This document shows, piece by piece, positions 1 through 14,946 of a DNA stretch of 64,000 nt; position 1 is the stretch's first letter; each line of letters opens with the position of its first letter. A program made the position numbers and the translations under genes. This stretch comes from Monosiga brevicollis MX1 (taxonomy: Eukaryota > Opisthokonta > Choanoflagellata > Craspedida > Salpingoecidae), in assembly GCF_000002865.3 (NCBI RefSeq), contig NW_001865039.1, positions 430,527 through 494,526 on the forward strand, given 5' to 3'. A model generated the notes under the pieces. That model was not told the origin of the DNA. It did not search any database and worked only from the letters and a program-made list of their open reading frames with translations.

Positions 1-51
1 TGCTGTCAAAGAAAGAAACAGCAACACACACGACTTCAGAACTCGACATAC

Positions 52-794
52 TTGACCGCAACCGCCGTGAAGTGACGGTTCATACTGCGAGCCGCTCGTA
101 AAGCAACCAGCACCATATTTCCAATCAGCTGAGACTGAGACATGCTGCGCTTGCGCACGATGCGGAAGCGCTCCTCCAAAAAGGCAATCCAAACATTTGG
201 GGCACGAGAAAGGCTAGGAGCCGGCTTGGCATCTGGCTTGTAAACGGCCTCAGCTCCTTGCTCTGTCCCGTGCTCGGGTGAAAAAAGGCCAATGCCTTGC
301 TCAATGGACCACACCCAAGCGCCGTACATAGCATGCATGACGCGAGTTTCCATGTCGGGTCGCTCAGACAGGAGCCAGGACCAGCAAGATACTCCTGTTC
401 GCATGGCAGTCAACTTCCAGACGCGAACTGGGCTTGAGATGATTGCGTCGATAAGCAGTGAGTTGGTAACCGAGGTTGTGTGGCTCAATGGATTCCAGTT
501 GGCCGGACGAAAAACCAGTAGTGCTGTGGCCTGGTACATGGCTTCGTCAAAGAGCTCAATGAGATGAGTCAATGTAGATGCTTCATCATCCAGGCCGAGT
601 TGCTGTCGAAGATTGCGCGGCAAGGACACCAATTCATCGTTGGCCAAACTTCGCTCGCGTGCCACGATCAACAAATCTGTCAGACCATGCAGTCGGTCCA
701 ACACGTTGCCGCGCCATTCTTCGAGGCCGGGGTACTGCACGTCTGGTGCCAGTTCAGCGTTGGCTAAAAATCGATCAAGCAAGCATGAAAGGAG

Positions 795-833
<39 letters not shown>

Positions 834-3800
834 AGAAATATCGCAAGCCAAGGTGGATCAAGCCAGTCCATATAAAAACGACTAAGATTGTTTTCACCAC
901 GGAGCGACGCGAAGTCAGACTTACGCAAGGGGAGCACGGTCGAGTCTAGCCCATTGTCATCGTGGAGGTGTTCATAGCTGAGGACACTTTCCGAAGTCCC
1001 TCCGACCTTGTTTTGGCTGCTATTCTTTGAAAGGAGAATGCCAAGAAGCTCACCCTGCAATCGCGTGCGCAGTATTGCCAGATGAGAAGAAGGAGCCAGC
1101 ACACAAGTGAGTCGCAGGGGAAATAACGGGCATACGCGATAGCGGTTGCGCAAGGCCAAGGCAGGGCCCAGTAAGCTTGGAATAGATGAGCCGTGATCCT
1201 CGGCGCTGCAGTTCAAACACTATCAAGGATTGGCATAGCATGGGATTAGGTCGCAGGCGCAAGGTCTCGAGGCTAGGCACAAACATAGTTTAAGTTCTGC
1301 CGTGACTTGTTCGCGGCTGGGCTTTTGCTTTAGCTGCTAGCGAAACTTACGCGGAGCGCAACCTCAAGCCCAGGATGATCGCGGGTTGAAAGCTCATGGG
1401 AGGAGAGACGTGAGATGTATGCTTGCAAAATAGCCGTCGTTTCCTTCGCGCTATGTTGAAGGGCATGCGTGACAAGATCGACGCAGCGCTTTTTGAAGGT
1501 GCTCAGAATGCGAAGGCGTGCCTCCAACAGTGCTGGTAAGACGCATTTATAAGGCGGGTAGGGCAACTCGACTTCGCAGTTCAAGCTGACTGGATCAAAG
1601 GCCTTCATGTTCTTGTGGACCAAATCAACCAAATCCAGGCAAGCAGAGATCACACGATCACTCCAGACGACAAACGGGAAGCGTTTTGTCATCAAAGGTA
1701 GAAGACGATCGGCAACGGCCGAAACCTCTGTAAAACGGTGTGTAAACTGCACTAAGAGGAAGATGGCCAAGTCCTCGGCCCGCGATGAAGCTCGACGCCC
1801 GCTCCGCTGTTGAGCAAGCACTGCTAGATACTTTTCAAACAACGCTTCGACCAGCCCTGTGACCACACGAAGACGGCTAGGCTGCAGCAAACCACGGTGC
1901 TCCAAATAGGAAAAGGTCACGAAAAAGTTGGCCTCGGGATCTTCAAACCGCAATCGCTCGGCGTGAATGATGGCTAGAACATACAGAGCAAAGTTTGGGC
2001 TGAGGCGTGCAACCTCTTGGCTGAGCTCTGGATGCTGAGGCAGCGCCGCACTCAGCTGCTTGGTCAGCTGGGCCACGCGTGTAGGAGTCAAGTGTGCCTT
2101 GAAGCGATCCAAGGTTGCTTCGACTTCAGCATCAAAGTAGCTCGCCACCTGAGCTGCAACCAAGCGAGGCATGACGGAAGCCAAATTCACGAGGGCTTCA
2201 TGCAGCTTGGGTTGCTCGATCTCGGCTTGATCGGTATGGAAGTCCAAAAGAACCAGCGTACACCACAGGGTGCGCATGGTGGCAACGGCCTCATCTGAAA
2301 ACACGGGGGGCGTTGATCCTTGAAAGTGTGAGGCCAGCGTACCTACGCAGCAGAGAAGGGGCCACATGCGTTGCCGCCGTTCAGAAAGACTGTCCGTGGC
2401 GGGGATAGTCATGAGCGTTTGCCGCGCCATTTGTACAAAAACGGTTGCCAAGCGCTCGAGGTGATGTGATGAAGCAACTGCTATGGCAGCGCCGCACAGT
2501 TTGAGCAATTGGTCCTGTACAACACCGGCATACGCTGGTATATCATTGGATGCGATACTCGTTCCGACGAGAGCCAACACCGATGGGCTGTTTTGGTGAA
2601 TCAGAGGTGTAGGATTGCTATTGGCTGAGTCGACTGGACCCATGCTTGAGGGTAAAGCTGTGGTCGTGGCAGCCCGCGTTGACAAGGGGCTATTTGGTGT
2701 CTCGGCCTTGGACTCTGGCTTGCACACATGAAGCAGCATTTGTAAAAGACAATCAAAGGACCGCTCAAAGGCCGCTGGGTTGATGGCTCCCAGCCGTGCA
2801 ATTGCCTCGGCAATGCTCGCATCCACCTTCAAGTCGGGCCGGAGGGCGATGCTGCGAAAGTTGAGGATGCAGTGTTGCAAAAGCTTATCAAACTCTGTGG
2901 CATTGTTGAGCCCACGTGTGTAGCGGAAGAGTTCGCAGATAACACGAGCCGCATTGACGATACAAATGGCCCGAACATTGGTCTCGGCAAGATGGAGATG
3001 TGAGGTGACACTAGAGAGAAATTCTTTCATCGCCGTCAGCTGGCGAGGGCTGTCGACGGTGTTGGCACGCAGCAGCCGGGCTAGCTGCGAGCACAGAGTT
3101 GTGAGAGCATCCTCATAGTCTGCCGCGTGTTTGGAAGCGGTCAGACGCTTGTGCACGCGCACAAGTGCAGGCATTTGACCCAGAAGAAGAGAGCGTGCCA
3201 CGGTGATTATCTGATTGGCAAAAATTGGCCAGCGGTGATCAAGGATACGCAGGGCCTCAAGCGCATTGAGGTAAAGAGAGATGATCGGCAGGGCGGTTTC
3301 CGAGCGTTTGAGCAGTTGCAAGGCTGTGTCCAGGGCGAAACCGGCCTCGGTTGTCTCGTTGGCTGTCAACGCCACCAGGACCAAAACGCGACCAAGCATA
3401 TCAGAGGCTAAGCGCTGAGCTTGGGGTTCTGCCAAGCAAGGGGACCATGTACGTCAAGGGTGAGGCGTAGGAAGTACGAGGTGCACGGGTAATATGTGTG
3501 GGTAAGAGGCTGTGCACATTCATCTGGCTTCCGGGGCAAGAGCAATCGGGTGTTTGAGGCGTGGACTGCGTGGCGTCATACCTGCCAGCGCTTTTGGCCA
3601 AGATGCGGCGAGCAAGGACTCGAGGAGCGCTCGGGCGGGCGCGAAAAGGTGATGTCCAATCGTGTCTGGATGGCCCGAGGATAATGCGATTCAAGCAAAT
3701 TCAAAAGTAAAGATTGAGCGGTCTCCATGGTGAAAAAAACAAAAAAAAAAACCGGCAACCCCGCCCCTCCCTTCCTACCTTGCCCAAAACAAAAGAATAC

Positions 3801-5500
3801 AACTGACCTGGTTGAAATTCAGCGACGAAAGAGTCAGTAGAAGAGTCACCAAGCGATGGTCGAGGTTGTCGAGCAGTCAACTGGTTCTCCAATAACTTTT
3901 GTAAACAGGAGAAGACAGCCACTGTTCCCGCCAAATGCTGATTAGGCTAACGAATACGACCAAGCAGGATGACAATTTAGGGATGAAAAGAAGTCACCAG
4001 CGAACGCGAGGTGAGCAGATTGGGTGATGTGTCCAGAGTTTGCGGCCAACCAAGGCGCCCATACCTCTTTGGCTTGAGCTAGAATTTCAGGCAGTCTCGG
4101 TTCGTTTAAAAAATGGTGAAGGACCTTGGGCACGAGCTCGGGGCGTTGCAGAACAGCGGAAACCCATGCATTTAAGAGCACGGCACATCGTTGTTGATGG
4201 TCTGCCTCGTTGGCTATAATAAGAGGAACGAGGGTGGGGATGAGGGCAAAGAAGGTGACCACCTGGTTCCGGATGAGCGCTCGATGGCAGAGTGAACAAG
4301 TGACTGCTGTCCGTACACTGGCTCAATTCGAGGCAGGAGCTAAGCATGTCCAAGAAATGTTGGTGTTCCTCCATATGCTAAGGGCGGTCAAAACAGCCAC
4401 GTGCATTGAATGATAATCACCATCACAAATGGCGACGAGAAATCGTGGTGGAGGGTCCGAATCGCCAGCCCGAGACGTCGAGTACGCACCTCACGAAGCC
4501 ATTGCAAGGCGTAGCGTGCCACCCGTCGAATCACTGCATCGTACAAAACAACAATGCGGTGTGAGCAGGGGCGCACGGGAAACACATTCATCACGGCGGT
4601 TCAACAGCACCCACCATCCTCATTTTCTTGCGGGGGTAAGTCGGGCAAGCAGGCGCAGCAGCGGCAAAGATAGGCAGAAAGACGATCAAGGAGATTCTAA
4701 GGTGCCATCGCGGGTGAAGTGTTGATTTTATGATTCGATGAGAAGCAAGTGAGAGGATGAAACTTTGGTCGATAGAGATACCAGAGTGCGCACACATACG
4801 CCAGTGGATTTGTTGGCACAAAGCTCAGCCAGAGCAGCCAGGCAAACCAGTTGTTCGTGATGCACCCGGCCCTTCTCTGTGAGCCATTTGACCGCGCACA
4901 GATATAATGCAGGAAGTGTTGAGCACGGGACATGGGTTGACTCAGCTCATGGTGAGTCTTAGTCAACATTATCACAGGCGCTGAGGGCCAATGAACGTAC
5001 CTAATTGATCCTCGGTGGGACACAAGGCCAAGAGGCGCTCAAAGAAGGGGTGGGGAACGGCATCGAGCCGGTTCAAAACGGCCACAAGGCGCTCGGCCAC
5101 ACTCATACGAGATGAACCCTCCATAATTGTGACCATGCACACCCCGTTAACCAGTCGCACGGGTGGCCGCAGCTGGCGGTAGACGGGCAGGAGAGAGCCC
5201 GCTCCAGCTCAAAAAATGAAACCAAAAAGCACGAGAGAGAGAGAGAGAAAGAGAGAGATAAAAGTCTGACATCTTATTCACCTGTTGCTGGTCATCACTG
5301 AATTCGCGGGCACAAACAAGTGTGTCATTTAACTCATTCCAGTGTGGAAAGAGTGTAATCTTTTTTGTACAACGCCTTGCAGCAGAAGAAGGGGGCTCGG
5401 CTATAGTCGTGTACGGAAAAAGGCCCCCCTGCTGAGCTCGCTGCACGGTGGTGGGCCAAACGGCCGTGGGCAGAGCTTGAAAAATGGCCGCCATGCCCAC
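52..5500 (-). CDS. PI4KA: Phosphatidylinositol 4-kinase III alpha (Stt4-like), helical part; catalytic end lies beyond the left edge
   Basis: Likely makes PI4P at the plasma membrane. Only the N-terminal and helical-solenoid part is inside the window. First coding exon 5500-5282 (donor GTGAAT after DDQQQ), then 5172-5001, several short exons between 4600 and 3580, one long exon about 3431-1351, one or two exons between about 1290 and 925, and a last visible exon 763-52 ending in donor GTATGT. The strongest recognition is in that exon: a block with WSWLLSERPDMETRV, then GIGLFSPEHG, then WIAFLEERFRIVRKRS. This fits the PI4KA/Stt4 region that precedes the PIK and kinase domains. The kinase domain itself is not visible. 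The junction between the exons around 1290-1110 needs a frame change that I could not place. Family assignment rests on remembered motifs, so it is good but not certain. It is divergent from the polycomb gene 379 bp away. Confidence 0.7.
795..830. repeat. A36 homopolymer next to a PI4K exon
   Basis: 36 A residues in a row about 32 bp upstream (gene orientation) of the exon that begins at 763. On the minus strand it is an unusually long T tract before the 3' splice site. Confidence 0.9.
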
Positions 5501-5879
5501 CTGAGATCGTCACCCCGCCATTCCTTGCCCATCCTTCGAGAGTGCCAGTGGATCTGCCTGCAAGTGCCATCGAGCACGACCCCCCGGAAGGCGGTCCTCT
5601 TTGCTCTTGACTCCTTTTTTCCCGTGCTCCTGCTGGTAAGGCCCGCTCAGCGAACAAGACTGACTGAACGAAAACAAAAGAAACGACTTGAGAAAGAAGA
5701 AAAAAAAACCCGCCAGAAGATCTTGCGGCGACCGTGAAGGCCGACGGCTGCTTCAAATCAGCTACCCTAGAGCTTGCGCTGTTGGCAAGCTGCCCTTTTC
5801 TCTTTGCAAGCTCCACCGAGGGGGTGTTTGTGTGTGATTACGCCACCTCGTCACCACAGGGCGAGCACCACTCGGCATC
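5501..5879. promoter_or_regulatory. Divergent intergenic region between the PI4K-like gene and Enhancer of polycomb
   Basis: 379 bp lie between two opposing start codons, so it should hold both promoters. No TATA box or recognisable factor site stands out. It is GC-rich with purine-rich stretches such as the A-rich run near 5700. Confidence 0.5.
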
Positions 5880-8800
5880 ATGAGCAAGTTTACCTTTCGC
5901 ACCAAGGCCTTGGAGCCAAGCAAGCCGTTGGCCGTTATTCGAGCGGATCAGGAGCCTGAGGTCCTCACCGAAACCGTGAACGTGAACCGTGCCACCCAAC
6001 AACTTCCCACTGGCATGGAAAAAGAGGAAGAAGAGGTGCGACTGCGCTTCTTGTGCCTCTGGCCTGCCTCATTTCGCGATGCTCCAGCTTCGTTGTTGGC
6101 TCTGCCCCTTTTCCGTTTCTTTTTTTCTTTTTCTTTTTTTTTTTTGTATTTTTTTGAATTTTTTGCTTTCCTCTTTTTTTTGTGTTTTGTGTTTTCGATT
6201 TTGTGTTTTGTCCTTATTGTGTATGTCTTTGTGTCTGTGGGCCTGTGGCTGTGTCTGTGTCTGTGTCTGCGCACATGTGTTTTGAGGGAGTTTTTCAAGG
6301 GAGTTTGCTCTTCAACCAGAATTTGGAAAGGTATCCATGTCTTCTCACGCTCGCTCTGACCGCTCTTGATACTGTGTGCAACAGGAAATACATGTAAAGA
6401 AAATCATTGACGAGCAAAATCTCAAGGGAACTTTGGCCTCCCACTCTTTGGCGATCCCCATTCCCGATGTCGTCAAGGGGGTACCGCTCTACGAGGCAAG
6501 TCTCTACGACAAATTGGCCAAGCCTCACCCGTAGTGTCCAGAAAGAAAATCTCATACCTATGGACATGTTCCAACTCTTATCTGACACACTTTGATTCTG
6601 CCCGTGTGCAGGAGCTCTACAAACCCGACTATGTCGTGCCGTCGCGTTACGTTCATTCGGACCGTGAGTTATTTCGCTCGCTCACCCTCGCCCTGGCCTC
6701 GCGCGCCCCAGCCTCAAGTTGCGGTTTGATGACTATCACAAGTCGTGCCATGACCTGCCTCTTCTGATGGCTCAATCTTACCCTTCACTCTGTGCAGTCT
6801 TCGGCGATCTCGATGAGCAGCCACCCCAGTATGATATGGATTCGGACGATGAGACCTGGTTGAACGAATACAACGACAACAAGCCGACAGTGTAGGAAAC
6901 AAGGCGATCCAACTCGAGCAATGCCTTTGGCATAGCATGCGTCCCGTGTCCGTGGCCTCGTTGTCGTGTCGAATGTTTTTGCTCACATCAAAAATACACA
7001 TGCTTTTGCATGCCTTGTTGCGCATGCCCTTGTAGAAAAAAGCTTGACCCCTTCCGTTTTGAGGCTTATATGGACCTAGTCGAGCAGAACTGGCCTGTAG
7101 GTTTTCATCCTCTGCCAGAGAAAGACCCAGTTGCATCATTTGCCGGTATTTGTTCTTCTTCTCGCTCATCACAGCATGTGGCCGCAATCGGTTGCAGATC
7201 TCCGCTAGCGCTGTTGCCAAGCTTGCCCCACACGATTTTGATGCCGCACTGCTTGAGATCGTGCACAAGTACTACGCCGATCGTGTCAAGACGCTGGTGT
7301 GTAGTCGATCTTGAGACCCGTGCTCCCTGCCTGCGTCTCCGACATGACATCGGCAAAGCAGCCTGCAGCCTGTATTGCCTTGCTCACCAGCTGGTGTTTT
7401 TTGTGTTTTTTTTTACTTTTGTCATAGGGCCGGGACACCATCTCACCGCGGTTAAAGTCCGACCTGGGCGACGCTGCGAGTGCCGCCGACCCCTACGTGG
7501 CCTTTCGCCGCCGTGTCGAGAAAATGCAAACTCGCAAGGTACGCCTTGAGCCCTCCAAACACACCGTATTTGACTGTGACGCTCAAAGCACACATTTGAT
7601 GGTTGGCAGAATCGGCAAAATACTGAAATACACTACATTCACATGCTCAAGCTTCACCGTGATCTGACCAAGGCCCGGTGCGTACAATTGTGCAATATCA
7701 TGAGCGCCAGCAGACTTGAACTTTGATGTCGCCACACGAAGCCAAATGCAACTTCTCCGTTTGCTCATCTGCTTGTTTCTCTGGATTTGGTGCTTGCCGT
7801 GGCAATGGGCTATTTTTTAAAAAAAAACAAAAACAAAAAAACTTTGACAGAGAGCTCTTCCAGACCATGCTGGAGCGCGAGCGGCTTAAACTCAAGTTTA
7901 TACAAAGCGATCTAGACGTCTTCAAAGCAAGGTGTGCGCCATTGCCAGTCACGGACTTGACCCAGCGTTGCTCTCTGTCGCTCCTCTCATGCAACATCGG
8001 GCCCCACTTGTGACAGAGTGCTTGTGAGCGATTGGGACGGTGCCAAGGAGCAAAAATGTACGCCTTGGACGGCTCCTCCACCCCCGCCCCCGCAACCTGC
8101 TACCCCAGCGACACAAACGCCTGGGCGCCCAGCGGAGACACCAGTCGGCACCAAGGCGCCCAAGTCGATCAAGATCAAGCTGGATCCCAAGCGCCGCACC
8201 AAACCTGCTGATCGCGCAAATCGTGGCCCGGCGCGCCTGGCAGCCAAGCGCAAAAAGGTGAGTCGTCAGAAGCAATACTCACAGGCTGCGTTGGGCTAGC
8301 TTCAGCAGCCATTTCATCTTAATGTGGTGATATCCCATGTCAACTACAGCTGGAGGAGGAGTATTGCGACACTTCAGCCGTGACAGAAGACGAATATGAC
8401 CACAGTGACCCGTTCCGATTCCGTCGCCGTGCGCGACTGTTGTACCACCAGGTCAGTTTTGTCAATGCCATTGTGTTGCTCGACGCCTAACTTTTTGCCG
8501 TTTGCTGTTGACTCACTATAACCCCATTGCTGCGCTCGTGACATATCCTTTCCGTTTACATCTTTTTCTCTAGCCATTGTCACGGCCGTCCATGCAGCAA
8601 TTTTACACAGGACGCTACCATTATGTTGCACGCGGTGCCCTGGACTTGTCTCCTCCGCGCGAAGAAGTTGGCTTTGACTACACGCCTCCGCCATTGAGTG
8701 GTTACTGTCGTCGCCGAGTCGGCCGGGGTGGGCGGTGTGTTGCTTGCTGCCAAAAGAAAATGAAAAAAAAATTCTTCATCCCAGTGCCACGCTGGAATGG

Positions 8801-9295
8801 GCGCTTTTCTCATCAGGGTGTACTTGGGCGGCTCGATGCTTCTTTCTCAGGATCATTGTGGACCGGCTGCACCCAAGCTTTGATTTTTTCGGCGACCTTG
8901 AGCCCTTCACGCAGGAGCAACTACAGGATGCGGCAGACAGCGACGTGCCTCAACAACTGGTCAACTGGCGAATGCCACGCCCCCCGTTGGCGACGGGATT
9001 GTCTCTGCCAACATCCCATGCACTACGCACGAGTGAAATGCCGCCCGTGTTTCCGGCGGCCGGTACCGAATTTGGAGATCAGGTGCATGGTGCTTCCAAT
9101 GGGCTGACGAGTGGACCCGAGTCGCTCTTTGGCTCCCGGCGCATGAGTAGTGCCAGCAATGCATCAGACACCCCTCGCCGCCTGTCCAAGGGCCTGTCCC
9201 CTCTTGCGCCGCCGCGCGGGTCCTCTGGCTGGCGATCAGTGCGGGAAGAACCTGTCTCAGCAGCCAGCGTCACCCACGGCTCGCCCTCTAGTTGA
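5880..9295 (+). CDS. EPC1: Enhancer of polycomb homolog (NuA4/TIP60 complex subunit)
   Basis: Scaffold subunit of the NuA4/TIP60 histone acetyltransferase, nuclear. The start MSKFTFRTKALEPSKPL matches the EPcA N-terminus (MSKLSFRARALDASKPL in animals), followed by INRA/PTGMEKEEE-type residues (here NRATQQLPTGMEKEEEE). Exons follow the family order: 5880-6035; 6385-6495 (IPIPDVVKGVPLYE); 6612-6663 (ELYKPDYVVPSRYVHSD); an acidic exon with QYDMDSDDETWLNEY; LDPFRFEAYMDLVEQNW; then the signature DPYVAFRRRVEKMQTRK near 7490-7540 and MLKLHRDLTKAR near 7640. Later exons carry a proline-rich and lysine-rich stretch (8030-8260) and an Arg-rich block near 8410-8450. The last exon, about 8845-9295, is low complexity and Ser-rich. 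At least 13 exons. The second intron begins GC, not GT. An AATAAA lies at 9488. Confidence 0.93.
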
Positions 9296-9746
9296 GTAAA
9301 GTTGCGAGAGCTGGCGCTGCCATTTTGACTGTTGTTTGTACTGGCATTTGCTGTCGTTTGTCTTGATTTGCTGGCTGCCTTGTATTTGTTACCTTGTTGT
9401 TCCTCTTTTTCTATTTCTTTTTCGGGTCTTTGTCATCAGAAACCGACCCAGGGGCTCGCAAAGAGTAGAACCTGCTGTTGCCAGACAAATAAATTGCCTT
9501 TTATTAAGTAAAGCACCCACGCAGGGTATCAAAGTTGATTGACAAAAACATTTTGAGCATCAATGCGATCTTGGCTTGGCTGGACGTCCGAATGAACAAT
9601 CTCATGATCATTGAAATGGCGCTATGCCGACGCGCAGGAAGGGCAATCAATTACATTGCCAAAGGCACGGAATAAAGACGACCCCGATGTCTGGTGGGAC
9701 CGGGGAGATGACGCGACAAGCTTTTCCGCAGTAACAAGGTAGATGG
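9296..9746. other. Tail-to-tail intergenic region
   Basis: Lies between the 3' ends of the polycomb and PPAN genes. It holds AATAAA at 9488-9493 on the plus strand and the complement of AATAAA at about 9498-9503 for the minus strand, so the two poly(A) signals sit within 20 bp. No ORF of note. Confidence 0.5.
9488..9493 (+). terminator. Poly(A) signal AATAAA of the polycomb gene
   Basis: Canonical hexamer about 195 bp downstream of the stop codon at 9293-9295. Confidence 0.6.
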
Positions 9747-12802
<3,056 letters not shown>

Positions 12803-13182
12803 GGTGCCGGTTCCTGTTCAGGCTGCAGGCCGCGGACCAGGAATAAAAAAGGGTCGAGGCTGCTGCTGCAACAAATGGAGCTGAGCGGCACAACACGCAC
12901 GACACGTGGAAGAAAGAAAGCAAGGAAGGGGCAAAAGCATAGTTTGAGAAAACATCTGACATCTGACAATCATGATTGTGTGTGTGTGTGTGTGTGTATC
13001 GATGCAGGCAGGCAGACAGTGTGTCGTCGGCGGGGGATGAACTGGGCTATTCGCTTATCGGTATGTGTGCACGTTGATGAAGAGGTAAAGGAGGGGGTTT
13101 TGATGAAAGTTTTGATGTGAATTTGCGGTTGTTGTTTTTTTAAAAGGTTGCATGACGACAGGGACAAAGAGACCCTGCAAAT
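12803..13182. promoter_or_regulatory. 5' flank of PPAN and 3' flank of the next gene
   Basis: 380 bp between two minus-strand genes. It contains a short GT repeat at 12978-12997. It must hold the PPAN promoter, but no clear element is visible. Confidence 0.4.
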
Positions 13183-14287
13183 CTACCACTCAATCTCGTT
13201 CTCCTCCATGGCAGCCTCGTAGTCATAGTCGGAATCGTCATCATCCTCGGGCACGAGCTGCTTCTCACGGAGCAGGGAGAAGCCAGCGTTGATGGCCTCG
13301 TCACGGATCTTGAGAGGGAACTTCTCGGCAGCGGGGTCACCCTTGGCAATGACCTTGATGGTCTCCTCAGTCTCCTCGACAATCTCGCCACCCAGGACAA
13401 CGTTGAGGCGCTCGAACCAGGCCTTGGCGGTGAGCTTCTCGGCAAGAGAGGCAGGGACGTAGAAAATACCGGCAACCTGGTCCTTGTTGGCTGTAGAGAG
13501 CACGCGCATGGCCCCAAGCAAAAGCAACAATAACAGCGGCAAGCGTGAAATGAAGCATCTTGATTGCTACCCAAGCGGAGGTACACAGCATTGGCTGCGC
13601 AGTGCGCGGCGAGAAGCAGGCTGTACAAACGACAAACGTACCGCTCAGGAAGCACTTGGCAACGTGGCCGGAACCACCCTTGCGGTCCTCAGCGCCCTCG
13701 TCGACCTCCTTGTTGGCGCCAGTCATGGCGTGCTAGAAAAATGACAAAAACTGTGAGTCGAATTCCTGCCCCATTGACGACCACAATTTTGGAAAACTTG
13801 TGACCACAGCCATCGCAGGCTCACCTCAACGAGCGACAGCTCGCCATCAGCGGCCTCAATGACGACGTGGAAGAAGGACACGCCGCCCATGTCGTACAGG
13901 CTGACAAAAGCGATTCAAACAAACCATCGTGAGGTTGCGTGTCACCAGTTGGTACCTGCGTTGGTGCCTGCGCGCTGACCCGCGAAGCAATGCAACACAA
14001 TGCAACGCAACGCAACTCACCCAGCGAGATCCTGGCCCTTCTTGCCACCCTCCTTGACGGCGGCCTATGGCAACCAGGGACGAGATGAAACGTAATCAGT
14101 GATGGAGCACAATTTGTCTGGCACATGAATGTCAAAGCAGGCCAAGAGATAGATCCCGGTTCTAGGCCTCCACACTCCCTTCCTTGAAAAAAAGGAAAAA
14201 AAAAGGTCGACGCGCAACACCCGCCGAGTCACGTGGCAGCGATGAGCGACATACCTTGATCTGCTTCTCAGTGGGCTCGAAAGGCAT
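13183..14287 (-). CDS. Small acidic protein of unknown function, about 185 aa, five exons
   Basis: I do not recognise the family. Exon 1 14287-14255 encodes MPFEPTEKQIK. Short exons follow with KKGQDLA, LYDMGGVSFFHVVIEAADGE and MTGANKEVDEGAEDRKGG, and a final exon (to 13183) has IFYVPASLAEKLTAKAWFER, FPLKIRDEAINAGFSLL and an acidic tail EDDDDSDYDYEAAMEE. All junctions have GT/AG borders and keep one frame. Codon use is strongly biased to C- and G-ending codons, like the RPL11 gene in this window, which suggests high expression. No signal peptide, membrane segment or catalytic motif is visible. It reads as a compact alpha/beta cytosolic protein. Confidence 0.8.
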
Positions 14288-14946
14288 GATGCTGGTTGAA
14301 GGAAAATGTCAAGGCTACAGAAGGTCCTGAAAAGGATCCAAGGTTGCATGCACAAGCCTTGATGAGAAAATGCAGGCGAAGCCGGCTGCCGTTCAAAGCC
14401 CGACGCACGTTGGTTCAAATCGAATAGACAGACAACGAAAGCATCAAGCCCGAGAGCACAAACAACCGCAAAAGCTTCCGGCATAAAAAATAAGGATTGC
14501 ACGAGGCCATTATTGGATCAAAGAGATATACACTCCCCGCAACACACGCCAGGCGGGCCACCCCTATCGCCCTGGCTGATGCGCTGCCACAAGCGTCAAC
14601 GTGCTTCAGGTTTCCCACAAGGTAGTGCTGGGCTTGCTCAAGCATGTGGTTGACTTGCTTACTTGGACGTGAGCTTGTAAAAGGCATGTGACTCAAGTTT
14701 TTCCCCATAAAACTCTTCAAAATTTCACGCCTTTGACCTCACAAGCAAGCCCACACACATAACACGCTGGCAATCAGTCAGCGTTGTTATGGCAAATGTG
14801 TCAGACAAATTCATGGCGTTGTACATTTGGGTTTGCTCCCATTCACTCTCCCATTCGCTCGCGTTTTGAAGTCGCTGACGAGAAAGTTATGAGCGGGCTG
14901 TTATCAAGATTGGTCGAGCTTGCCATGATGGAAAGATGGAGAACAA
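14288..14946. other. Intergenic region between two minus-strand genes
   Basis: 659 bp with the promoter of the acidic protein and the 3' end of the JmjC gene. An ORF at 14415-14720 (-) has no coding character. Nothing else seen. Confidence 0.4.

Noticed and set aside
5948-6298. Basic Lys/Arg-rich minus-strand ORF
   Set aside because: It reads through a T-rich and GT-rich intron of the polycomb gene.
14415-14720. 101-aa minus-strand ORF in an intergenic region
   Set aside because: No conserved motif, no splice context and no codon bias like its neighbours.
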